From Fidelibacterota bacterium (GTDB lineage Bacteria; Fidelibacterota; UBA8477; JABMPR01), in the NCBI GenBank assembly GCA_016844945.1, contig JAERTJ010000212.1, positions 1-64,000 of the forward strand: 64,000 nucleotides of DNA, written 5' to 3'. Shown here in pieces: positions 18,377 to 26,916 of this stretch. The notes under the pieces are model-generated. The model was not told where the DNA came from and did not search any database. It saw only the letters and a program-made list of their open reading frames with translations. A program made the position numbers and the translations under genes. Position 1 is the first letter of the stretch; each line of letters opens with the position of its first letter.

Positions 18377-19906
18377 CATCCACAACTGCCTGTCCAGTGT
18401 GCGATACTGTATTGCTTCAGATAAATGTTCAGCTCTGATGTTTTGGCTTTCGCTCAGGTCTGCAATGGTACGGGAAACTTTTAGTATCCGATCATACGCT
18501 CGTGCACTTAGTCCCAGACTGCTAATAGCAGATTTTAGGAGGACAGTGGATTCATCATCTATTCGACAAAGACTCCTGATCATTTTTGGGGGCATATCTG
18601 CGTTAGAATGAATACTGACTTCTTCGCTAAACCTTTCAATTTGCATATCTCTGGCAGTTTGAACCCTTTGTCGCACTTCTTGTGAGGATTCACCATCCTG
18701 TTTGGAAGCCAGCTCCTCGAAAGGGATAGCAGGGACCTCAATGTGTAGATCAATGCGGTCTAATAAGGGACCGGATATTTTCGCCATGTATTTTTGAATC
18801 CCAATGTTACTGCAACTACATTCATGTCGTGGATCGCTACTATAACCACAGGGGCAGGGATTCATTGCGCTAAGGAGTATAAAATTAGCCGGGTATGTGA
18901 GACTCATACTTGCCCGACTGATGGTGACTTCAGTATTCTCTAAGGGCTGTCTCAATACTTCTAGGACATTCTTTTGAAATTCAGGGAGTTCATCAAGGAA
19001 AAGCACACCATGGTGGGCGAGACTGACTTCACCCGGTCTTGGAATCCGACCACCACCAACCAAAGCAGCATCTGAAATTGTATGATGGGGAGAACGAAAG
19101 GGTCGGGTTGCAACCAACCCTTCCGTTTTTACCATACCGGCAATTGAGTGAATCTTAGTCGTCTCAAGTGCTTCATCCAGAGTCATCTGAGGTAGAATAG
19201 TTGGGAATCGTTTGGCTAGCATTGTTTTTCCTGATCCAGGTGGACCAATCATGAGGACATTATGCCCGCCTGCAGCAGCCACTTCCAATGCTCGCTTTAC
19301 ATGAGCCTGTCCTCGAACATCTGCAAGATCGACAGGGTATGTTTGGGCTTTTGCAAACAGGCGCTGCGCGTTGACCTTCATAGGCTCGATAAACTTCTCA
19401 CCATTGAGGAAGAGGATAGCCTCCAGGAGAGTATTCACAGGGATAACATCTATGTTTCCTGTTACAGCGGCTTCCCTGGCGTTTGATGCAGGCAGAATCA
19501 ATCCTTTCATCTTACTCGCATGTACCCCCACAGCTGATGGTAGCGCCCCTTTAACGGGACGCAAGGTGCCATCCAGGGATAGTTCACCCAACAGAACATA
19601 ATCTTCTAAATCTTCATGGATCACGATACCAAGCGCTGCCAGAATACCTATGGCAATAGGAAGGTCAAAGGCAGATCCCTCTTTCTTGATATCAGCAGGA
19701 GCCAGGTTGATGGTATAGGCTTTGGGAGGGAAGCGATAACCGCTATTCTTTATAGCTGCGATGACCCTTTCCTTGCTTTCACGTACTGCTAATTCAGGTA
19801 GACCAACAGTAGAGTAGCGGAAAGCGTGCCCCTCAACATTTACTTCAACCTCAACCAGATAAGGGTCGATACCTATCAATGAACTACTAAAAACTCGAGA
19901 CAGCAT
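18371..19906 (-). CDS. comM: ComM/YifB family Mg-chelatase-like AAA+ ATPase
   Basis: This 511-residue protein has the full YifB layout. It has an N-terminal Lon-protease-like fold (residues 1-170, VGLPELAVRESKERV), the AAA+ core with Walker A GPPGSGKT (221-228), Walker B-type LFLDELPEF, and a C-terminal Mg-chelatase helical domain. In naturally competent bacteria ComM is a hexameric helicase that drives branch migration during integration of incoming DNA. The comEA-like gene at 61711 fits with a DNA-uptake capacity. The CPCGYSSDPRHEC cysteine cluster typical of the family is present. It stands alone on the minus strand, 134 bp beyond the next minus gene. Confidence 0.95.
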   Translation of the reverse strand: MLSRVFSSSLIGIDPYLVEVEVNVEGHAFRYSTVGLPELAVRESKERVIAAIKNSGYRFPPKAYTINLAPADIKKEGSAFDLPIAIGILAALGIVIHEDLEDYVLLGELSLDGTLRPVKGALPSAVGVHASKMKGLILPASNAREAAVTGNIDVIPVNTLLEAILFLNGEKFIEPMKVNAQRLFAKAQTYPVDLADVRGQAHVKRALEVAAAGGHNVLMIGPPGSGKTMLAKRFPTILPQMTLDEALETTKIHSIAGMVKTEGLVATRPFRSPHHTISDAALVGGGRIPRPGEVSLAHHGVLFLDELPEFQKNVLEVLRQPLENTEVTISRASMSLTYPANFILLSAMNPCPCGYSSDPRHECSCSNIGIQKYMAKISGPLLDRIDLHIEVPAIPFEELASKQDGESSQEVRQRVQTARDMQIERFSEEVSIHSNADMPPKMIRSLCRIDDESTVLLKSAISSLGLSARAYDRILKVSRTIADLSESQNIRAEHLSEAIQYRTLDRQLWMV

Positions 19907-20039
19907 AGCAAATTCCTCTCATTAATGATGAATAGCACTTAAAGGATCAAATGATCCTCAATGTTTATTTCCTAGATGTTTTGGAGGGAGACGATCTAAC
20001 TGGTTTGCTGCAGCTTGTCTCTATGGCGTAAATCTATAG

Positions 20040-20903
20040 TTACATACAATCCTGATCAAAGGCTTGTTCAATAATGAGTTTGTTCATGTATTTCCATCGC
20101 TCTGCATCAAGTTGAGCGTTGGCAAATTTCAGGTTAAATGCTGCCATGCTTTCAAAACCATGCTTACGCGCTAAGGTTTCCAGAACAACTGGATCCTGCA
20201 GGGCAGCGGGTTGATTCTTGTTCAGGCATTCTGTCTCTACAGCCAATGCAACGATACGCAATTCATTATCAGTAAGAACAAATGCAGTCTGTGGGGTAGC
20301 CCCCAGTGGTTTGTATGCCAGAGGCGGAGCCAGCTCTGCAGCAGAATCTACACTTTTTCGGGCTTCAGCAGCAGCTATCTTGCGCTCGATTGATTTCTGC
20401 TCTAGAGCCTCATCCTTTGGGAGTCTTGATTCAGGAGCGGTCTTTTTCCCCCAGAACAATTCCAGAACGGATTTGTCCTCAGACTTGATCTTTTGGTGGG
20501 CATACTGAATGGCATTAATGAATGGATTGGATTTATTCACATCAATTTGAAAATACAGATCAATCCAGCCAATAAATTCCTCCATGGCTGCATCGCCATT
20601 GTCTTCCATAACCAATAGGTTTTGCCAGATCACAAAAAGATTATCTACTTCTTCATTAAACTGATGTGTGTTTCTAGGGGAAGTTGCAATGGTTTCATTT
20701 GCTAATTTTCTAATCTCGTAGGCACTTGATATATAAGCAAATAGAAAAGTTTGCTTCTCAGAAGGTGTGAGTGCGGACCAGTAAATACTTTGGGCAAATG
20801 CAACATGCTCTTCAGCCGTATCCAGTGTACGGGCTTCCTGTGCGAAAGCAGGAGTGAGTGTGGATAGGGCGGATACAGCAATACAAAAAAGAGTAGATCT
20901 CAT
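20040..20903 (-). CDS. Exported protein of unknown function
   Basis: This 287-residue protein begins with a Sec signal peptide (MRSTLFCIAVSALSTLTPAFA, cleavage before QEA). The mature part is helical and charged with Trp-rich patches (VIWQNLLVMED, FWGKKTAPESR) and no domain I recognise. I start it at ATG 20903 because GTGGGA lies about 6 nt upstream; the in-frame GTG at 20915 would overlap that site. It lies between ispG and comM on the same strand with gaps of about 85 and 130 bp, so co-transcription is uncertain. Confidence 0.6.
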   Translation of the reverse strand: MRSTLFCIAVSALSTLTPAFAQEARTLDTAEEHVAFAQSIYWSALTPSEKQTFLFAYISSAYEIRKLANETIATSPRNTHQFNEEVDNLFVIWQNLLVMEDNGDAAMEEFIGWIDLYFQIDVNKSNPFINAIQYAHQKIKSEDKSVLELFWGKKTAPESRLPKDEALEQKSIERKIAAAEARKSVDSAAELAPPLAYKPLGATPQTAFVLTDNELRIVALAVETECLNKNQPAALQDPVVLETLARKHGFESMAAFNLKFANAQLDAERWKYMNKLIIEQAFDQDCM

Positions 20904-20989
20904 AGAATTTCCCACTGGTTTATTAATCGTGCTGCAAATCTAAGCTTAGATTCAAATTCAGGTACAAAAAAATCTCTGTTAAGAATACT

Positions 20990-22921
20990 TCAGGATTCTG
21001 ACATGGGCTCAACCCAATAGCCCTCAGATTTGATTAACTCAATGAGGGAATCCACAGCTTCTACCTGGGGGACATGCGGTCTTACCACCATTTGTCCACG
21101 ATACAGCGAAACCTTGCCAGGACCTGTTCCAACATATCCAAAGTCAGCATCAGCCATTTCGCCAGGACCATTTACGATACAACCCATAATCCCAATCTTT
21201 ACGCCTTTTAAATGGCTCGTACGTTCTCTGATTTGAGCGGTCACTTCCTCGAGATGAAAAAGTGTTCTACCGCAGGAAGGGCAAGCAATGTATTCAGTAC
21301 GCGTCATGCGGCTTCTGCTGGCTTGCAGAATACCAAAGGCAATATCATTTAGGTCGTTCCCTGTGATGTGTTGAGACCGCAACCAGATGCCATCTGCAAG
21401 ACCATCATTAAAAATGCCACCCATTTCAGCAGCGGCTGATAGCAGATATTCATCGCGCTGAGTATGGGGGATAGATGATTGAATGATTACTGGCTGAGAT
21501 CGCTGGTGATTCATTAATTCAGCAATAAATCTTCGAATCCCCGCCATTTGATGCGAGTTGTCCGAGTGAATGATCCATATAATAGTTGGGTCATCTGGCA
21601 AAGTGGTGATATCTACATCACTTGAAACATACACATAATTCGTAGTTGGATGGTGGGTTTCAGAGTTTATAAAGACATCCAATTCATAGACTGGAAAACA
21701 TTCTGAAGGATGATTCAACATCTCCCATTTGTCTGAATCATAGAGAGTTACGATATCCGGTGAAAGTTGAAAATCCTTAGCCTTTCTTCCAAAGTATAGG
21801 ATATCTGCTCCCATATCACCTGGTTGCCAGGTCCGACTGATTAAGTCATACTGTAACCCTGCAGACTTCAAGTTAACTTCATTGATTGACTCAACATGAG
21901 AGAAATCAGCTACCACGATAGGAACTTGATCGCCCCCGGTATTTGCATTGGGTATAGATACCCTCCGTCTGTATTCAAAGGGATTGTAAGGCAACTCGGC
22001 CAAATCAGCTATCTCAGGGTGGTTGGAAAGGGAATTGATGGATTTTACAATTGATTGGGCAACCGGAATCTCTGCTTCAGGGCTCTCAGTTAATGATACC
22101 CGGATAGTATCGCCAAATCCATCCCGCAACAATGATCCGATTCCTAGGGATGATTTAATCCTGGCATCATCACCATCGCCAGCTTCAGTGACACCTAGAT
22201 GTAGGGGATAATTGAATCCCTCGATCTCCATTTGTTGCACGAGTAAGCGATACGCTTGAATCATTATCCGTGTGTTACTGGCTTTCATGGAGAGAACAAT
22301 CTCATGATAATCATGATCTGCGCATATTCTCAAGAACTCCATGGCTGATTCAACCATACCTTGTGGCGTATCCCCATAGTGGCTTAGAATTCTATCAGAT
22401 AGGGAGCCATGGTTTGACCCGATCCTCATGGCAGTACCTTCTTCACGGCATAATTTCACAAGGGGTGAAAAGCGCTCCCGAATTCTCTCAAGCTCTCCCT
22501 GGTACTCATCCTGGCTGTACTCTAGTTGCTGGAAGTTTTTACGATCAACATAATTTCCAGGGTTGACACGAACTTTCTCTACCAATTTTGCGGCTTCTTC
22601 AGCAGCACGCGGGACAAAATGAATGTCAGCAATCAAGGGAACTGAGTAACCGCGTTTCCTCAATTCGGATTTGATGACACCCAGGTTGCGCGCCTCTTTA
22701 ACGCTGGGGGCAGTAATACGGACATATTCGCACCCGGCATTCACAAGACGAATGGTTTGGTCCACAGTAGCCTGAGTATCCATAGTATCCGTGTTAGTCA
22801 TGGATTGGATTCGGATGGGATGATCTCCACCCAGGGGTACATCGCCGATATTTACGACCCGAGTTTTGTAACGTTGGTATCGGGTGAGGTGCTGGAGTTG
22901 ATCAAAATATGGGGTGTTCAT
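20990..22921 (-). CDS. ispG: 4-hydroxy-3-methylbut-2-en-1-yl diphosphate synthase, long form
   Basis: A 643-residue IspG/GcpE enzyme, the penultimate MEP-pathway step making HMBPP with a [4Fe-4S] cluster. The TIM barrel starts RIQSMTNTDTMDTQATV and has RVNPGNY. The C-terminal cluster domain has CPSCGRTLF and MGCIVNGPGEMADADFGYVG, giving three Cys plus the Glu ligand. The length (E. coli 372) reflects the central insertion domain found in Bacteroidota, Chlamydiae and plants, here roughly residues 270-530. The electron donor is not in this window. The gene faces pepP across a 196-bp divergent intergenic region. Confidence 0.96.
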   Translation of the reverse strand: MNTPYFDQLQHLTRYQRYKTRVVNIGDVPLGGDHPIRIQSMTNTDTMDTQATVDQTIRLVNAGCEYVRITAPSVKEARNLGVIKSELRKRGYSVPLIADIHFVPRAAEEAAKLVEKVRVNPGNYVDRKNFQQLEYSQDEYQGELERIRERFSPLVKLCREEGTAMRIGSNHGSLSDRILSHYGDTPQGMVESAMEFLRICADHDYHEIVLSMKASNTRIMIQAYRLLVQQMEIEGFNYPLHLGVTEAGDGDDARIKSSLGIGSLLRDGFGDTIRVSLTESPEAEIPVAQSIVKSINSLSNHPEIADLAELPYNPFEYRRRVSIPNANTGGDQVPIVVADFSHVESINEVNLKSAGLQYDLISRTWQPGDMGADILYFGRKAKDFQLSPDIVTLYDSDKWEMLNHPSECFPVYELDVFINSETHHPTTNYVYVSSDVDITTLPDDPTIIWIIHSDNSHQMAGIRRFIAELMNHQRSQPVIIQSSIPHTQRDEYLLSAAAEMGGIFNDGLADGIWLRSQHITGNDLNDIAFGILQASRSRMTRTEYIACPSCGRTLFHLEEVTAQIRERTSHLKGVKIGIMGCIVNGPGEMADADFGYVGTGPGKVSLYRGQMVVRPHVPQVEAVDSLIELIKSEGYWVEPMSES

Positions 22922-23117
22922 TTATGGAATTATTCCTTGTAATCATTATATAAATCACTTCAATCTAAAGAGTCTCGCTGTCGAAACCAATTGGAATACA
23001 AGTGTTTCGTGACTTCATCCTGACTTCTGTCCGGGTTCAATTTGAAAGAAGTTGTACCTTGTAGTCAGCAATAGATGCTTTTATTTTGCCCGTCTTATAA
23101 TAGGAGCTATTTACATT

Positions 23118-24425
23118 ATGTTTGATAAAAACGTTTACAGTGTACGTCGCAATAAATTGATCAAAGCTCTGGGTAGAGGAGTAGCCATACTCAAGGGGGC
23201 TCCTGAGCAAATTCGGACCAATGATACGGAGTACCCCTATCGCCAGGATTCAGACTTTTTCTACCTGACAGGCTACAACGAACCTGGTGCGGCTTGTATC
23301 ATTAATCCCAACGATAAAGACAATCCATTTACACTGTTTGTATTACCACAGGATCCAAAAAAGGAAGTCTGGACGGGTTGGCGATTAAGTTTTGAAGAGA
23401 CGGTAAACACCTTTGGAGCAGATCAGGCACTGGATATAGCTGAGTTTGGGAAAAAGACACTGGAAGCAATGAAAACTGCTTCCAAAGTATTTACCAATCT
23501 GAACCATGACAAAGAGCATCAACACAACATGCTGGATATGGTAGGTCAGGTGCGTAAAGAGGTCCAGCGTACAGGTGGCGGACCTGAAGGTTTGGAGTCC
23601 ATCGGCTCAATTGTGCATGGCATGCGACTTCTCAAGGATGATCACGAGTTGAAACTGATGCAAAAGGCTTCTGATATCTCTGCAGAAGCACATTCTCTGG
23701 CAATGAAAGCATGCTCGCCGGGTATGTATGAGTATCAACTCCAGGCTGTCCTGGAAAGTCATTTTGTCCATGAGGGCGGTGCAGGACCTGCATATACTTC
23801 AATTGTTGGAGCAGGGGACAATGCAACGGTTCTTCATTATATTAAAAATCGTGACCAGATCAAAGATGGTGATATGATCCTTATTGATGCAGCAGCTGAG
23901 TATGAAATGTATGCTTCGGATATAACCCGGTCTTTTCCAGCAAATGGTAAATTCTCAGATGCCCAGAAAGCAATATACTCAGTGGTCCTCAAGGCACAGA
24001 AGGCTGTCATTGAAGCTTCCAAACCAGGAGTGACATTCCAGGAACTCCACGATCTTGACCTACGTCTATTGGTTGAGGGGATGATTGATATTGGCTTGCT
24101 TTCAGGAGATGTAGATGAGGTGATTCAAAACGAAAGCTATCAACCCTACTTTATGCATAAGACTGGTCACTGGCTTGGACTTGATGTCCATGACATGGGC
24201 AATTATATGGTCGAAGGAAAATCTATTGTTTTAGAACCGGGTATGGTTTTTACTATTGAACCTGGTATTTATGTGAATTCCAAATCTGATGCCCCAGAAA
24301 AGTTTCGAGGCATTGGGATTAGGATAGAAGATGATATCTTGATTACCAAATCCGGGAACAAAAATTTGACAGAGGCTGTTCCAAAAGAGATATCTGAAAT
24401 TGAAGCCCTCATGGCATCTGAATAA
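23118..24425 (+). CDS. pepP: Xaa-Pro aminopeptidase (aminopeptidase P)
   Basis: A 435-residue M24B metallopeptidase that removes an N-terminal residue before proline. An aminopeptidase-P N-domain (RQDSDFFYLTGYNEPGA) precedes the pita-bread catalytic domain. Metal ligands are visible: Asp257, Asp268 (YASDITRSF), His351 (TGHWLGLDVHD), Glu381 (FTIEPGIYV) and Glu404 (IRIEDDI). I use ATG 23118, which has AGGAG at 23102-23106; the frame extends upstream to 23052 without ribosome site. No signal peptide, so cytoplasmic. The selenoprotein candidate starts 12 bp after its stop and may be co-transcribed. Confidence 0.94.
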   Translation: MFDKNVYSVRRNKLIKALGRGVAILKGAPEQIRTNDTEYPYRQDSDFFYLTGYNEPGAACIINPNDKDNPFTLFVLPQDPKKEVWTGWRLSFEETVNTFGADQALDIAEFGKKTLEAMKTASKVFTNLNHDKEHQHNMLDMVGQVRKEVQRTGGGPEGLESIGSIVHGMRLLKDDHELKLMQKASDISAEAHSLAMKACSPGMYEYQLQAVLESHFVHEGGAGPAYTSIVGAGDNATVLHYIKNRDQIKDGDMILIDAAAEYEMYASDITRSFPANGKFSDAQKAIYSVVLKAQKAVIEASKPGVTFQELHDLDLRLLVEGMIDIGLLSGDVDEVIQNESYQPYFMHKTGHWLGLDVHDMGNYMVEGKSIVLEPGMVFTIEPGIYVNSKSDAPEKFRGIGIRIEDDILITKSGNKNLTEAVPKEISEIEALMASE

Positions 24426-24437
24426 ACAGGATAAATA

Positions 24438-25574
24438 ATGAAATTAATTGCAAAGAAAATCGGACTCTTACTCTTCCTAGTTGTGATGACCACAATTGGC
24501 TGCCGAAGTGAAGTGACCTCGGAATACAACCCCAATGAATTTACGCTAATGGTCGCTGCCAGTAATCATGGAGAAGTCGGACCGTGTGGCTGAAAGTCTA
24601 ATCCACTTGGCGGTCTTGCCAGGAAGCATACAATTATAAAAGGATTAGAAGAATCACAAGCCACATACCTTGTAGATGCTGGGGATGCTTTTTTTAAGAG
24701 CACCTTTGTTGCAGATTCAAAACGTGACCACTTGCTCCAGGTTGCTCGGGCAATTGTAAACTCATATAATGTTATGGGATGCCAGGTCATGAATATTGGT
24801 GGAAATGACCTTGCTGCAGGTATGGAATTTATAAAGGAATTGGAGTCACAGGCTAATTTTCCATTTATTTCATCCAATATCACCGCCCTTGATTCTGAAG
24901 CTCTCTTGTTCCCAAAACATGCGATCGTTGAAACTCATGACCGGACGTTGGGCTTTGTAGGTGTCTCATCAGGAGATAGACGGTTAAAGGAATTTACCTT
25001 TCAAGATCCTATTGCGGCAGCTCAGAAAAGCATAGACGAAATCAAGGATAGGGTAGACCTGATATTTCTATTGGCGAATGTTGATGACAAAACAGAACTT
25101 AAATTGACAAAGGAAGTTGATGGGTTTGACTTTTTACTCCGATCAAAGACAGCCTCTCTGCAACGAAATCCTAAAGAAAAGGATGGCAAAGTTATCATCC
25201 GAATAGGGAAGCAAGGTAAATATGCCGGTGTTCTAAGGATCAGAAGCGTTGACGACATAAGCCCTATGAAAAATGTGAGCTCTCAATATACACGCATAAA
25301 ATTTGCCGAAAACCGTCTGAGCGCCATGAAAAAAGGACTCGACGAGGGCAAAACACTTGAAGAACACTATGCTGATGATGAGAAACGACTCAAGTTGATT
25401 GAACGTCTGAGAAATGAACATACAACTAATGTTGAACTCATAAAAAAACTTCACAACTCATACTATTTAGAAGCTATCCCACTAAATGAAAAGATTGAGG
25501 ATACACCTGAAGTTGCCGCAATTGTAAAAGACTATATGCCAGTGGATAAAAAGAAGGCTGAAAAACACAAGTAA
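24438..25574 (+). CDS. Probable selenocysteine lipoprotein related to UshA-type metallophosphatases (TGA 24591 = Sec52)
   Basis: A 378-codon frame broken only by TGA at 24591-24593. AGGA precedes ATG 24438. Residues 1-22 are a lipoprotein signal (LFLVVMTTIGC). Then come NHGEVGPCG-U-KSNPLGGLARKHT, VDAGD, and NIGGNDLAAGMEF...FPFISSNIT. This order mirrors UshA/5'-nucleotidase-like phosphatases, where a PCGC motif can follow the first metal motif and GNHEFD precedes the ...FPxLSANI segment. The TGA falls where that second Cys is expected, giving Cys50-Gly51-Sec52, and a SECIS-like hairpin follows. The metal motif reads GNDL (122-125) instead of GNHE, so a redox role is more likely than phosphatase; that is inference. 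Without Sec insertion only 51 residues would be made. selA, selB, selC and selD are not in the window. Confidence 0.85.
24594..24623 (+). promoter_or_regulatory. Bacterial SECIS-like element
   Basis: Directly after the TGA the RNA can form CTTGGC (24606-24611) paired with GCCAGG (24618-24623; one G-U pair), with apical loop GGTCTT (24612-24617). The loop begins exactly 18 nt after the UGA. In E. coli fdhF the GGUCU loop also begins 18 nt after UGA and is the SelB contact site. The distance and loop fall within the known bacterial SECIS limits. Confidence 0.8.
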
Positions 25575-25593
25575 ACAAAAGAAATATTAGATG

Positions 25594-25631
25594 AAAAAAA
25601 AAGAGGCTGATAATTTCAGCCTCTTTTTTTT
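25594..25631. terminator. Bidirectional terminator
   Basis: GAGGCTGA (25603-25610), loop TAATT, TCAGCCTC (25616-25623), flanked by nine A on the left and a T run on the right. It can end both the pepP-selenoprotein transcript and the minus-strand tRNA transcript. Confidence 0.93.
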
Positions 25632-25632
25632 G

Positions 25633-25705
25633 AGCGAGAGACCGGACTCGAACCGGCGACAACCACGTTGGCAACGTGGAGCTCTACCAACTGAGCTACT
25701 CTCGC
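25633..25705 (-). tRNA. tRNA-Gly (GCC)
   Basis: 73-nt cloverleaf on the minus strand. The acceptor is GCGAGAG/CTCTCGC, the T arm includes GGTTCGAGTCC, and the anticodon stem CCACG/CGTGG holds loop TTGCCAA with anticodon GCC (25670-25672). The discriminator is U, as expected for bacterial glycine tRNA. CCA is not encoded. Confidence 0.96.
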
Positions 25706-26025
25706 ATGAGCTGTCTGCTATCAATGATAGCTTAAAAGCGGCGTGAATATAAATCGCCTCAAGGGCGGGGCAAACATTTTTTGCCCCTATCTTCAGGTTT
25801 GTTTGATTCCAGCCAGAACACAACAATCTGTAGCGGCTACAACATATCATTTCTATATAATACTATATCAAAATATTGTGTAATTCAGAATTATACTAAT
25901 GTGATGACACTTATATAAAAGCAATATAAACAATAAGAAAGATAATGTATCATTACATTGGCATATACATTGTGAAAGAGTATGGCATGATGATTAAAAA
26001 TCAAATTGCCAAGAAGGAGACAATC
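25706..26025. other. Intergenic region upstream of tRNA-Gly and the TonB-like gene
   Basis: 320 bp without a convincing gene. A 15-bp palindrome GCTATCA-A-TGATAGC (25717-25731) lies 12 bp upstream of the tRNA on its promoter side. From 25845 the sequence is very AT-rich, with TATAAT at 25856-25861 but no good -35 box. I see no RNA gene. Confidence 0.5.
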
Positions 26026-26394
26026 ATGATCAAAACTAAACTTTCACTAGCCCTACTCATATTATTAATAGGTACCTCACAATTGATGGCTGAACCAAAA
26101 TCAAATTCGAATTGCTGTCAACCTCAACCAGTTGGTGGAATTGAAATGCTGGAGAGAAATACCTACTATCCAATGTTGGACCGTGAAGCAGGAATCGAAT
26201 CAGATGTTATTCTAAATTTTCACGTAGATGAAGTTGGAAACGTATCAGATATTACCATTATTAAAAGTGGTGGAAGCATGTTTGACAAATCTGCAATCAT
26301 GGCTGTCATGGATACAGAATGGAGTCCAGCTATGCAGAACGGATCACCTGTAGCAGTGACTTTTGAACTACCTTTTGAGTACCGTACAGATTAA
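26026..26394 (+). CDS. Exported TonB C-terminal-domain protein
   Basis: A 122-residue protein with a Sec signal peptide (KLSLALLILLIGTSQLMA) and a single TonB-type C-terminal domain (GIESDVILNFHVDEVGNVSDITIIKSGG...FDKSAIMAVMDTEWSPA). It lacks the inner-membrane anchor and Pro-rich linker of true TonB. A CC pair (SNCCQPQP) lies just after the signal. ATG 26026 is chosen because AAGGAG (26014-26019) is 6 nt upstream; the frame runs further up to 25945 without ribosome site. It is probably a periplasmic adaptor; energy transduction is unlikely without the anchor. It stands alone, ended by the palindrome at 26441. Confidence 0.8.
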   Translation: MIKTKLSLALLILLIGTSQLMAEPKSNSNCCQPQPVGGIEMLERNTYYPMLDREAGIESDVILNFHVDEVGNVSDITIIKSGGSMFDKSAIMAVMDTEWSPAMQNGSPVAVTFELPFEYRTD

Positions 26395-26440
26395 TGGAAG
26401 AATGATCGTTATTTGACAGATTGTCTGGTATACATAACAA

Positions 26441-26476
26441 AAGACAGGCAGAATGCATATGCATTCTGCCTGTCTT
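26441..26476. terminator. 36-bp perfect palindrome between convergent genes
   Basis: AAGACAGGCAGAATGCAT (26441-26458) followed by its exact reverse complement. It lies between the convergent TonB-like and XRE genes, four bases from the XRE stop. A-rich sequence flanks it on the left, but no long T run follows. Most likely a bidirectional terminator. Confidence 0.7.
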
Positions 26477-26479
26477 GGT

Positions 26480-26776
26480 TTATAGGGGTTTAATGTTTAT
26501 TTCAACATTAACCATGTTGTACTTAAGTGTTTTCAATGCATCTATGGCAGCATCAATATCCAGATTGAAATTTTCTTCAGCACCATAATTCAGTAAATAG
26601 GGTACGGAAAGATTGTAAGCAGTAGCAATTTTTGTCAGGGTGGAAAAAGTCGGGTCAGCCAGACCGCGTTCTAATTTGCTTATGTAACTTTTATCCAGAC
26701 CAGCACGTTGAGCGAGATCTTTCTGTAATATGTGATGACCTTCCCTTACTAGTTTCAATTGTTTTCCGATATTCAT
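26480..26776 (-). CDS. XRE-family transcriptional regulator
   Basis: A 98-residue protein with an N-terminal Cro/C1-type helix-turn-helix (QKDLAQRAGLDKSYISKLERGLADPTFSTL, about residues 18-47). A short C-terminal tail (DIDAAIDALKTLKYNMVNVEI) may serve for dimerisation. Targets cannot be told; it is divergent from pcm across 140 bp, so pcm or itself are candidates. Nothing suggests a toxin partner or a prophage nearby. Confidence 0.85.
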   Translation of the reverse strand: MNIGKQLKLVREGHHILQKDLAQRAGLDKSYISKLERGLADPTFSTLTKIATAYNLSVPYLLNYGAEENFNLDIDAAIDALKTLKYNMVNVEINIKPL

Positions 26777-26916
26777 AATGATATCTCCCCGCCATAAATA
26801 GCATTGAGCTTGCTGTTAATTTCTCGTAAGTAACATAAATATAACTGCTAGAGGCATGGGAATTAATGTTTTTCGATAAGTTAATGATTGAACTCAGAAT
26901 CGGATTAAATTGAGTC

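Noticed and set aside
18240-18611. Plus-strand frame overlapping the 3' end of comM
   Set aside because: It is antisense to the well supported comM C-terminus and includes the low-complexity repeat.
23096-23101. TATAAT as the pepP promoter
   Set aside because: No -35 box at 16-18 bp, and its start point would fall after the AGGAG ribosome site of pepP.
24591-24593. TGA as a simple nonsense mutation (pseudogene)
   Set aside because: There is no other lesion in 378 codons, the TGA sits at a motif Cys position and a SECIS-like hairpin is correctly spaced. Read error cannot be fully excluded.
24732-25574. Starting the selenoprotein gene at TTG 24732
   Set aside because: This would discard the lipoprotein signal and the conserved NHG...PCG motif, which lie in the same frame before the TGA and show strong coding character.
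25633-26480. Integrative element beside tRNA-Gly
   Set aside because: No integrase, no repeat of the tRNA 3' end and no change of gene character nearby.
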